Shown here in pieces: positions 28,652 through 37,556 of a stretch of DNA of 64,000 nucleotides (positions are counted from its first letter, which is position 1; each line of letters starts with the position of its first letter). Source of the stretch: Bog-473 sp963783245 (GTDB lineage Bacteria; Actinomycetota; Acidimicrobiia; Acidimicrobiales; RAAP-2). Position numbers and translations under genes: made by a program. The notes under the pieces were generated by a model that saw nothing but the letters and a program-made list of their open reading frames with translations, had not been told where the DNA came from and did not search any database. The stretch covers positions 558,001 through 622,000 of the forward strand of contig CAWAMS010000004.1 in NCBI GenBank assembly GCA_963783245.1. The letters are read 5' to 3'.

Positions 28652-29785
28652 GTGAGCCCGAAGGCACGCCGCGAGGTGCTGGCGACCGCTGACGACGCCG
28701 ACGCGATGGGTGTCTCGCAGACCGGAACCGTCGGGGCGGGTGACCCCGATGCCAGGTTGGTGGCGCCGGTGGTGGCCGGCGGGGGCGAGGAAGTCGAGGA
28801 GGCCGGTCTCCGGCCGCGCTCGCTGACCGAGTTCGTGGGACAGGCCCAACTGGTGGAGCACCTGGGGATCGTGATCCAGGCGGCCCGGCAGCGTCAGCAG
28901 CCGGTCGACCACATCCTCTTTGCCGGGCCACCCGGTCTCGGCAAGACGTCGCTGGCGGGAATTGTCGCCACGGAAATGGGAGCGGGGCTGCGCATCACCT
29001 CAGGGCCCGTGCTGACCCGGGCCGGCGACCTGGCCGCGCTGCTCACCGATCTGCAGGACGGTGACGTCCTCTTCATCGACGAGATCCATCGGCTGCATCG
29101 CTCCGTCGAGGAGATGCTCTACTCCGCCATGGAGGACGCCAAACTCGACATTCTCATCGGCAAGGGCCCGACGGCACGTTCCATCCGCCTCGACCTGCCG
29201 CGGTTCACCCTGGTCGGCGCCACCACGCGAACGGGTCTGGTCTCGGGCCCCCTCCGCGATCGTTTCGGCTTCGTCGGCCGCCTCGACCTGTACGCCTCGT
29301 CCGACCTGCAGGCGATCGTGCTGCGTTCGGCCCGGATCCTTCATGTCGACATCGACCCGGAGGGGGCGACGCGGATCGCCGAGCGCTCGCGCGGCACGCC
29401 ACGTGTGGCCAACCGTCTCTTGCGCCGGGTACGCGATTTCGCCGAAGTGCGCGGGAACGGCGCGGTCAACGGCACGACGGCGGCTGAAGGCCTTGATCTC
29501 TTCGGCGTCGACGAGCTCGGTCTGGACAAGGTGGACCGGGCGATCCTCGAAACGCTGTGCGGCCGTTTCGGCGGCCAACCGATCGGTCTGACCACCTTGG
29601 CGCAGTGCGTCGGCGAAGAGACCGACACCATCGAGGATGCCTACGAGCCCTATCTCCTCCAGTGTGGTCTCATCCTACGGACGTCCCGGGGTCGGATTCC
29701 GACGCCCCGGGCCTGGGCTCATCTCGGTCAGACGCCACCGGCCGGATCGGTCGTGCCGGAGGCGCCGACACTGTTTGAGCCCTGA
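28652..29785 (+). CDS. ruvB: Holliday junction helicase motor RuvB
   Basis: About 377 residues, slightly long because of a ~45-residue acidic N-terminal extension. The AAA+ core has LRPRSLTEFVGQ, Walker A GPPGLGKTS, Walker B LFIDEIHRLHR, sensor 1 GATTRTGLVSGPLRDRFG with the arginine finger, and a C-terminal winged helix (GLILRTSRGRIPTPRAW). It drives branch migration with RuvA. GTG 28652 is preferred; ATG 28706 is an alternative with no better ribosome site. The 3' end overlaps the convergent SnoaL-like gene by 58 bases. Confidence 0.95.
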   Translation: MSPKARREVLATADDADAMGVSQTGTVGAGDPDARLVAPVVAGGGEEVEEAGLRPRSLTEFVGQAQLVEHLGIVIQAARQRQQPVDHILFAGPPGLGKTSLAGIVATEMGAGLRITSGPVLTRAGDLAALLTDLQDGDVLFIDEIHRLHRSVEEMLYSAMEDAKLDILIGKGPTARSIRLDLPRFTLVGATTRTGLVSGPLRDRFGFVGRLDLYASSDLQAIVLRSARILHVDIDPEGATRIAERSRGTPRVANRLLRRVRDFAEVRGNGAVNGTTAAEGLDLFGVDELGLDKVDRAILETLCGRFGGQPIGLTTLAQCVGEETDTIEDAYEPYLLQCGLILRTSRGRIPTPRAWAHLGQTPPAGSVVPEAPTLFEP

Positions 29786-30282
29786 GCCGCCCCGCCCTTG
29801 ACGTGGCGATGGAGATCCCCGACGAGATCGGCGTACTCGCGCCGGATCGTCAACCTCCAGCCGCCTTCCCGGGCTTCGAACACGTCCTCGTACCGTCCCG
29901 CGATGATCGGCTGCAACGGGAAGTCCTCGAGCGCCTGCAGAACGGTGTAGTACGAGCGTGTCGTCGCGCGGTGCCCATCGTTGGAGAATCTGATGTCGAT
30001 GTTGGTGATGAGGTGCTTGGTGTGCGGGAGGCCGTCGCCGTAGATGATCACCGCCTTCCGATAGAGGTCTTCGACCTCCTGCGCGTTGCGCGCGGTCAGT
30101 TCGTCGAGGGGTATGACGGGCGCAGTGCGGCCGGTGGCGGAGCCGAAGCGCACATCCTCCAGCAGTCGCCCGACGCCCGCCAGGTCGCCGCGATCGACGA
30201 GCTCGGGGTAGGAGAGGATGATGCGCCGGATCTGCTCGGTGGCCCATGCCCGATCGAAGGTGTCCGACCCGTCAGCGTCCAT
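29728..30282 (-). CDS. SnoaL-like/NTF2-fold protein, copy 2 of tandem pair
   Basis: 184 residues. The alpha+beta cone-fold pattern is seen in ATEQIRRIILSYPELVDRGD, IIYGDGLPHTKHLITNIDI and RYEDVFEAREGGWRLTIRRE, the last being the usual SnoaL_4/ring-dioxygenase-beta-like strand. These domains act as small hydratases, isomerases or ligand binders. It is paralogous to the gene just upstream (shared YPE-DxGDLAGVG and pHxKHLITNID). Start ATG 30282 overlaps the upstream stop by 11 bases. Its C-terminal ~25 residues are low-complexity. Confidence 0.7.
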   Translation of the reverse strand: MDADGSDTFDRAWATEQIRRIILSYPELVDRGDLAGVGRLLEDVRFGSATGRTAPVIPLDELTARNAQEVEDLYRKAVIIYGDGLPHTKHLITNIDIRFSNDGHRATTRSYYTVLQALEDFPLQPIIAGRYEDVFEAREGGWRLTIRREYADLVGDLHRHVKGGAAQGSNSVGASGTTDPAGGV

Positions 30283-30752
30283 GGAAGTTCTCCGGGTGGA
30301 CGACATGGAAGCGCATGTCACCCGTCAGATCCATGCCTTCGCGCCGTTCGCGCAATTTCCATTCGCCGTCCACACGCTCGAACGAATCCGTGTAGCCGCC
30401 GGTACAGATGAACTGGAGGGCAAGCTCGGGCCGCGCCTGCATCACGACGTACGTCGACGTGGCCTGGGCGGAGCTGCCGTCAGCGGCGAACGCAACGTCG
30501 ATGTTCGTGATGAGATGCTTCGCATGTGAAAGGCCGTCGTCGTAATAGATGACCGCACGTTCGTAGCTCGCGGCCGCCTCGTCGGCCGTCCGGACGTGCA
30601 GTTCGCTCTTCGGGGGCATCGAGGGGGCCGAAACGGATGCCTCCCATGAACGCTCCCACGCCGGCGAGATCGCCCGTGTCGCTGGCTTCGGGATAGGCCA
30701 ACACGATGCGGCGGATCTCCTCGGTGGCCGATGCCCGGTCAAATGACGCCAT
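30272..30752 (-). CDS. SnoaL-like/NTF2-fold protein, copy 1 (one frameshift)
   Basis: About 159 residues after removing one C from the CCCCC run near 30614: GIRFGPLDAP then continues KSELHVRTADEAAASYERAV. It has the same layout as its downstream paralogue: ATEEIRRIVLAYPEASDTGD, GLSHAKHLITNIDVAFAADG and YTDSFERVDGEWKLRERREG. The homopolymer nature of the break suggests a sequencing error. Start ATG 30752 begins MASFDRASATEE. Function unknown; small-molecule catalysis or binding is typical of the fold. Confidence 0.68.
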
Positions 30753-30773
30753 GCGGGCCTCCCATCGGCAAGG

Positions 30774-32615
30774 TCAGGCCAGCGTGAGCGCCGTCGGCCC
30801 GGTGCGGCGCAGCGGGAGAAAGACGCGGAAGGTGGTCGACCAGCCGGGGAGGTCGATGATGTCGATGAAGCCCTCGTGGGCCTCCGCGACCGATTTGGCG
30901 ATCGCCAGACCGAGGCCGGTTCCGGGCACACCCATTTTCGTGGCCGCCGCGAGCCGATAGAAACGCTCGAAGAGCTGGGGCCGATCCTCTTCGGGGATGC
31001 CGGGCCCCTGGTCCTGTACGAGGACGCGGGCGAAGTCATCGATCATGTCGACGACCACGTTCACCTTGTCACCCGGGGCAGAGAACTTGATGGCGTTCGA
31101 GAGCAGATTGCCGAGGAGCTGGTGCAGGCGGGTGGCGTCGCCGAACACCGGGACCTCAGGGCCGGGAGTCAGCGTCACGGTGCACCCACGTCCCGCCGCT
31201 GCGGTCTGTTGGCCGTGCACCGACTCGTCGGCCAACTGGTGCAGGTCGAGCTCCGTGAAGGTCACCCGCAATCCGTGACCGCCACCCGGGTCGGCCAGAA
31301 GGTCCTCGGCCACTCGTTGCAGCTGCGCCGAGTTGCGGTCGATGGTGCGCAGCATGCGCATCTGGTCCTCGCTGAGCTCGGGTACTTCGTCGAGGAGGAG
31401 CTCGATGAAACCTCGGATGGAGGTGATGGGCGTGCGCAACTCGTGGGAGACGGTGGCCACGATGTCGTCCTTCATCTTGGTCAGCTCGCGGAGGCGATTG
31501 TTCTGTTCGATGAGTGACTGGGTCACCTCCCGTTGGACCGAATAGAGCCGCTCGCGTTCTGCCGCCAATTGCTCGCGTTCGGTGACGTCGATCGCCACGA
31601 CGACATAGCCCGCGCTGGTACCGCCGTCCGCCCCGTCAGCTCCGCCTTGCGTCGGCAGCGTGCGGACGCGCACGACGCACCGCCGTTGCTCGCCGTTCTT
31701 GCGCCGGGCGGTCCACGGGACTTCGGCCACCGTCTCGGGGTAGACGGGGTCGAGTGCCTTGCGCATGGCGTCGATCGTGCGCCGACGCTCGTTTATCTGC
31801 GCCGGGTCGATGAAGTCGGCGATGGACCGGATGCCGACGACCTCGGACGCGTTGTAGCCGAGCATCAGCTCGGCCCCGGCCGAGAAGAATGTCACCGTTC
31901 CGGCCGGATCGACACCAATGATGGCGCTCCCCGTGGCGGCCCGCAGCAGGGTCTCGAGGCGCTCGCGGGCGGTGTGGGCGTCGTCGGCGTTCCGCTTGGC
32001 CAGGAGCGACTGCTGGGCCAGGTCGCTGACATAGATGCGGTCGCGGTGCACCATGGTCGAGATGGTGGAGGCCACCATGGTGGTCACGATCACCAGGACG
32101 ACCACCTGGCGCCAGGTGGAAAGCGGGTAGTTGGGGGCACCGACGAGGAGGATCGGCACCATGAGGGCCAGATCCATGCAGAACAGGCCGACGAGGAGAT
32201 GGACGCGGCGGCCGTAGAGGGACAGCCAGACGATGGGCAGCAGGTAGACGACGAGGAGCTCGGAATGGCTCGGTCCCTGGGCGTCACGGATGATGGCGAT
32301 GACCGCGATGTAGCCGATGGGAATGAAAAGCCAGGTCCAGTCCGGCAGCCGTTCCCAGGGTAGGGCGAACGCGGCGATCAGAAGGAGGAAGAAAAGGAGG
32401 AGGGCGATGAGGATTTCCAGCCGTGCCCCATGTGGGAACGGAATGATGCCGATGAGGACGGTGCCGAGTGCGACCAGAGCGAAAAGCGGGAGTCGCACCC
32501 TGGAAGGACCCGAGAACCCCGGGATTTTGGACCCACCCACCTCGGCCTCGGCCTGCGGACCCCGCGTCCCCACTGCGGCCGTCTCGCCGGTGGCTGGAAG
32601 CGGAGCTGCGCTCAT
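30774..32615 (-). CDS. Membrane PAS-domain sensor histidine kinase
   Basis: 613 residues. About six transmembrane helices (roughly 40-190) form an integral-membrane sensor; a PAS domain follows (about 220-350, with IIGVDPAGTVTFFSAGAELM). HisKA carries the phospho-acceptor in VSHELRTPITSIRGF near residue 390. The HATPase domain shows N box LLGNLLSNAIKFSAPGDKV, G1 DQGPGIPEEDRPQLFERF and G2 GTGLGLAIAKSV. It autophosphorylates and passes phosphate to the regulator encoded upstream (13-base gap). Signal unknown. Confidence 0.9.
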   Translation of the reverse strand: MSAAPLPATGETAAVGTRGPQAEAEVGGSKIPGFSGPSRVRLPLFALVALGTVLIGIIPFPHGARLEILIALLLFFLLLIAAFALPWERLPDWTWLFIPIGYIAVIAIIRDAQGPSHSELLVVYLLPIVWLSLYGRRVHLLVGLFCMDLALMVPILLVGAPNYPLSTWRQVVVLVIVTTMVASTISTMVHRDRIYVSDLAQQSLLAKRNADDAHTARERLETLLRAATGSAIIGVDPAGTVTFFSAGAELMLGYNASEVVGIRSIADFIDPAQINERRRTIDAMRKALDPVYPETVAEVPWTARRKNGEQRRCVVRVRTLPTQGGADGADGGTSAGYVVVAIDVTEREQLAAERERLYSVQREVTQSLIEQNNRLRELTKMKDDIVATVSHELRTPITSIRGFIELLLDEVPELSEDQMRMLRTIDRNSAQLQRVAEDLLADPGGGHGLRVTFTELDLHQLADESVHGQQTAAAGRGCTVTLTPGPEVPVFGDATRLHQLLGNLLSNAIKFSAPGDKVNVVVDMIDDFARVLVQDQGPGIPEEDRPQLFERFYRLAAATKMGVPGTGLGLAIAKSVAEAHEGFIDIIDLPGWSTTFRVFLPLRRTGPTALTLA

Positions 32616-32628
32616 GATCGAACTGCGT

Positions 32629-33327
<699 letters not shown>

Positions 33328-33862
33328 GCAGCACTGAACTGTACTGGGAACACGGGGTGAATTTCGTGTTTCTGGGCGCGACGGTGCCGAGGCTCGGCGA
33401 GCAACCGTGCGCCGGAGGGCCACCACCGGTTCCCACTCGGATGGTTCCGACCGATGGTGGCCCCTCTTTACCCGGCGCACTGTTGCTGCCATTTCCCTCC
33501 CGATCTACCCCCAAAAGGGGTAATCAATCGCCTGCGAATCGGGGTTCTCGACCTGGTCACCCCCCTCCGGGCGCCCAGTATCGGGAGTTCGTGATCTGCC
33601 TCTGTGCAGGTCCCATGCTGGAGCAGGCATGGTGCAAGCTCGGCGCATTCGGGTTGCCGTCCGGTTGCCTGGCGGGAATAACCGGTGGGTCGGCACCCCG
33701 GGTGGCGCAGGAGTAGGGGCCCCCTTCGTCACTCCGGACGGGCGCCCTGCGTCCAGGTCAACGACCGGGCGGGCGGGATGACCGGTCGGGGACCGGCACG
33801 AAATGCCAAGATGCAGGAGATAGGGTGTCGCTTCGCATGCACCCCGGCTTGAAGGACCCCAC
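33328..33862. other. Divergent intergenic region between response regulator and yajC
   Basis: 535 bases without a supported gene. It should hold promoters for the regulator/kinase pair (minus) and the yajC-secDF operon (plus). Three short perfect inverted repeats stand out: TACCCC-loop5-GGGGTA at 33506-33522, CCATGC-loop8-GCATGG at 33613-33632, and CCGGTC-loop3-GACCGG at 33782-33796. Any could be an operator or RNA hairpin. GAAGGA at 33851-33856 is a good ribosome site for yajC. Confidence 0.45.
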
Positions 33863-34312
33863 ATGACGCAATTTCCCGCCCTCGTCGAATTATTCGCAGC
33901 GACCGCCAAAAAGTCGACGAACCCCGCGCCCCTGATCATCCTCGTCGTGGTTGCTTTCGCCGGGTACTTCCTCTTCCTGAAGCCCCAACAGCGAAAGGCC
34001 AAGGCTGCCCGGGCCAACCAGGGCTCGGGGTACATGGTCGGTGACGAGGTGCAGACGATCGGCGGTGTGGTCGGGACCATTCTCGAGATTCACGGCGACC
34101 GCTACACGCTCCTCACCGGGAGTACCGGGAATGACGGGAATCTCGACGGCGCCCAGCCCACGCGCATCGTGTTCGTGCGCCAGGCCATCGCGCGCAAGCT
34201 CGACCCGGTCGTGATCCCGGACCCGGACGCGGACATCGACGAGGACGACCACGAGTTCCACCATGAGTCGGTGGAGATCGAGGACCACGACGGGGAGGAT
34301 AAAGAGGCGTGA
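33863..34312 (+). CDS. yajC: Preprotein translocase subunit YajC
   Basis: 149 residues. A single transmembrane helix (PLIILVVVAFAGYFLFL, about 23-39) is followed by KPQQRKAK and the SH3-like GDEVQTIGGVVGTILEI, the classic YajC pattern. It forms a complex with SecD and SecF that aids protein export. The C-terminal ~35 residues are extremely acidic with His (DPDADIDEDDHEFHHESVEI), which is not typical. Coupled to secD by a GTGA overlap. Confidence 0.92.
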   Translation: MTQFPALVELFAATAKKSTNPAPLIILVVVAFAGYFLFLKPQQRKAKAARANQGSGYMVGDEVQTIGGVVGTILEIHGDRYTLLTGSTGNDGNLDGAQPTRIVFVRQAIARKLDPVVIPDPDADIDEDDHEFHHESVEIEDHDGEDKEA

Positions 34313-36015
34313 GCCCGGCGTCGTCTCGAGCCCAGATGCGGCAGAGGCGGAACCTTCTCGTCAGCGTGCTGGCTGTCGTGGTCATCGCGGTGGGTTCATT
34401 TGCGGCTGTGTTCTCGGTGAAATGGACCCCGCGGCTCGGACTCGATCTGGCGGGTGGACTTTCCGTCGTCTATCAGACCGCGAAGACCGTTTCTCCCGCT
34501 GAGCTGCAGGAGACCGTTGCCATTCTCGACAACCGCGTGAACGGGCTCGGTGTGTCCGGAGCCCAGGTGAGCACGGCGGGCAACAACGAGATCTCGGTGT
34601 CGATTCCGGGGGTCAAGAACGCGGCCGCCCTCCTGGCCGAAATCGGGAACACGGCCCAGCTCTTCTTCCGGCCGGTCCTGTGCACCGCCTACCCCCTCTC
34701 GCTGAGCCCGGCCACCAAGGCCACGAAGACAACCCCGGCCCAGCCGGCCCAGAAGCCCATTTCGGGTAACAAGACCTTGCCGGCCTGCGGGGCCGCCTAC
34801 GCCACCACGCTGGCCAACCTGGCCGTCACGCCCAACAGCTCGGTGCAGGGGTACTCGTCCAACAATCCGTCGCCCGATCCGGGGTTCGCCCAGTACACGA
34901 GCACCAGCACCGACGTCGAGAACTACCCGAGCCGCACCGTGCTCCTCCCGAGCCTGCCGGCAGCCGGCTCGTCCACGAAAGGCTCGCTCCGCTACGTGCT
35001 CGGCCCCGAGCAGATGACAGGGAACGCGATCGGGTCGGCCGTGGCGCAGCAGAGCCAGACCGGCCAATGGGAGGTCAACTACACGCTCAGGGGCGCCGCC
35101 GGCTCTGCGTTGTGGGACAAGGTGGCGGAGGAGAACTTCCACCTCCTCCTCGGGATCGAGCTCGACGGCGTGGTCCAGTCGGCGCCGCTCATCCAGCCCA
35201 CGCAGAACGCGTTCACCTCGTTCGACGGTCAGGGCACGATCAGCGGGGGCAATATGACAGAGGCCGACGCCAAGTCGTTGGCCCTCGCCATGGAGTTCGG
35301 CTCCCTGCCCGTCCGGCTCAAGCAGCTGACGACGCAGACCGTGTCGCCCACCCTCGGCAAGTCCGCCCTGCACGCCGGCCTCGGGGCGGGTATCGCCGGT
35401 CTCGTCCTGGTCCTGCTCTACGTGCTGCTGTACTACCGGGCTCTCGGGCTCGTGGTGATCTCGGGGCTCGTGCTGACGGCGATGGCGCTCTGGGCCATCA
35501 TCTCGGCGCTCGGGCATACGTCGTTCAGCCCGAGTTTCGACCTGGCGGGCATCACGGGCCTCATCGTGTCCATCGGCATCACCGTGGACTCGTACATCGT
35601 CTATTTCGAACGATTAAAAGACGAGACGCGTTCTGGCCGCTCCATCCGGACCTCGGTCGACCGAGGTTTCAAGAGCGCCTGGCGGACCGTGTGGGCGGCC
35701 GACTTCGTCTCGCTGCTGGCCGCGGTCGTCCTCTACGTGGTCGCCGTGGGTGACGTCAAGGGTTTCGCCTTCTTCCTCGGCCTCTCGACCATCATGGACA
35801 TGCTGTTCACCTGGTTCTACACGCGGCCCCTCGTCATCCTGCTCGGTCGGAGCGACCACCTGCAGGGCGCCGGTCGTTTCGGCATCGCCCGGGGGCTGGC
35901 CATGACGGGACGAGGGACGAATGAGGACTCGCCCGCCGGCGGCGGGGGCGGGACCGGGTCTGACGGCGGGCCCAAGGGTGGTCTCATCAAGCCCGGGCGG
36001 GTGCCGGCGTCGTGA
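34309..36015 (+). CDS. secD: Protein translocase subunit SecD
   Basis: 568 residues. One N-terminal helix, then LGLDLAGGLSVVYQ (D1 motif), a large periplasm-side domain including a Thr/Pro/Ala-rich insertion (about 125-205), and five C-terminal helices with GLIVSIGITVDSYIVYFERL and the conserved loop up to VKGFAFFLGLSTIMDMLFTW. SecD uses the proton gradient with SecF to pull preproteins across the membrane. The C-terminal tail is Gly-rich and cytoplasmic. Intact; overlaps yajC and secF by four bases. Confidence 0.95.
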   Translation: MSPASSRAQMRQRRNLLVSVLAVVVIAVGSFAAVFSVKWTPRLGLDLAGGLSVVYQTAKTVSPAELQETVAILDNRVNGLGVSGAQVSTAGNNEISVSIPGVKNAAALLAEIGNTAQLFFRPVLCTAYPLSLSPATKATKTTPAQPAQKPISGNKTLPACGAAYATTLANLAVTPNSSVQGYSSNNPSPDPGFAQYTSTSTDVENYPSRTVLLPSLPAAGSSTKGSLRYVLGPEQMTGNAIGSAVAQQSQTGQWEVNYTLRGAAGSALWDKVAEENFHLLLGIELDGVVQSAPLIQPTQNAFTSFDGQGTISGGNMTEADAKSLALAMEFGSLPVRLKQLTTQTVSPTLGKSALHAGLGAGIAGLVLVLLYVLLYYRALGLVVISGLVLTAMALWAIISALGHTSFSPSFDLAGITGLIVSIGITVDSYIVYFERLKDETRSGRSIRTSVDRGFKSAWRTVWAADFVSLLAAVVLYVVAVGDVKGFAFFLGLSTIMDMLFTWFYTRPLVILLGRSDHLQGAGRFGIARGLAMTGRGTNEDSPAGGGGGTGSDGGPKGGLIKPGRVPAS

Positions 36016-37473
36016 GCGACAACAGGCGCAACGGGACCGGCGTCGGCGACGGTGACTCTGACGGTCACGGTGGCGTTGACGGGGTCGAGGATTTCGACAT
36101 CGTCGACGCGGACGGGGACTTCGACGGGGACCTCGATGACGTCGAGATGGGCGACGACGAGTTGGATGACGACGGCGAGTTGTTGTCGGTGGACGACGCG
36201 GTCCGCTCGCTCATGCGGCGACCGAAGGAGTCCCGGGAGGGACACGGCCCGATACAACGCCTGTACCGCGGTGAGACGAAGTTCGACTTCGTCGGTCGCC
36301 GGAGGGTGTGGTTCACCATCTCGACGGTGGTCATCGTGGCCGGCATCATCTCCCTCATCCTGCGCGGCGGCCTGAACCTGGGGATCGAGTTCAAGGGCGG
36401 CACCGAATGGACCGTCAAAGCGCCGCACGTCACGCAGAGCCAGGCCGTCGACGCCATGCAGTCCGCGGGTCTGGTCAATCCGATCGTCCAATTGCTCGGG
36501 CAGGGGTCGAACCAACAGCTCAACGTGCAGGCCGACCTCAACAAGCTCTCGGCGGAGGCGCAGAAGGCGGAGACGCTCAGGGTCGAAGAGGCCCTGGCCA
36601 AGCTCACCGACACCTCGCTCGAGAACGTGCAAAACGGCGTGCAGACGGTGGGACCGACCTGGGGCTCATCCATCACCAACAAGGCCATCGAGGCCCTCAT
36701 CATCTTCTTCGTCGTGGTGGGTATCTACATCAGCATCCGTTTCGAGCCGAAGATGGCCCTGTCCGCCTTCATCGCGATGGTGCACGACGTCGTGGTGGCT
36801 GTCGGCATCTATTCGCTGTTCAACTTCCAGGTCACGCCGGACACCGTGGTGGCCATCCTGACCATTCTCGGGTATTCCCTCTACGACACCGTCGTCGTGT
36901 TCGACCGCGTGCGTGATAACACGAAGAACATCGGTTCGCACGGGACGATGACCTATGGCCAGCTGATCAACCTGTCCATGAACCAGACGCTGGCCCGGTC
37001 CATCAACACCTCGGCCGTGGCCATCATCCCGGTGTTGTCGGTGCTGTTGATCGGCGCCGAGCTGCTTGGCGCGTCCACCCTCCAGGAGTACGGTCTGGCG
37101 CTCTTCGTCGGGTCTCCTGAGCGGGGCTTACTCCTCGATCTTCATCGCGTCGCCGATCCTCTACATGCTGAAGCGCAACGAGCCGCGCTGGCTGGCGATC
37201 GAAAAGCGTGTCGCGTCCAGGGGCGACCGCACGAGTGCCCTTTCCGCCTCCGACGCCGCCGCCCTCAGCACCCAGTACAGCATCGCGGCGGGTGGGCAGC
37301 CCCACAGCGCCGGGCCGGCCAAGCGGACCGGGCCGATCCGGCCCGGGTCGGGTGCCGGCGGGGGGGTGACGGCGGGCGCCGGCACTGCGGTGATCGATCG
37401 TCCCACGCCCAACGGCGGTGGCACGGGGCAGGCACCCCGTCCCCGCAAGGGAAAGAAGAAGCGCAAGCGCTGA
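36012..37473 (+). CDS. secF: Protein translocase subunit SecF (one frameshift)
   Basis: About 486 residues after correction. An unusual acidic N-terminal extension (~85 residues, dominated by Asp/Gly/Glu) precedes the first helix and LGIEFKGGTEWTVK (D1-type motif). The later helices contain VGIYISIRFEPKMALSAFIA and YSLYDTVVVFDRVRDN. The frame breaks near 37112, where one extra G in GTCGGGTCTCC hides VGLLSGAYSSIFIASPILYM. The corrected gene ends in a basic tail (PRKGKKKRKR). Partner of SecD in export. Confidence 0.9.
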
Positions 37474-37556
37474 GCAGCGGCGGAAGCCCTGGGCACATGC
37501 CCTGCGTATGGCGTCGGTGCGTCGGGGACACGGTCCCGAACGGGTAGCGTGGAGGG

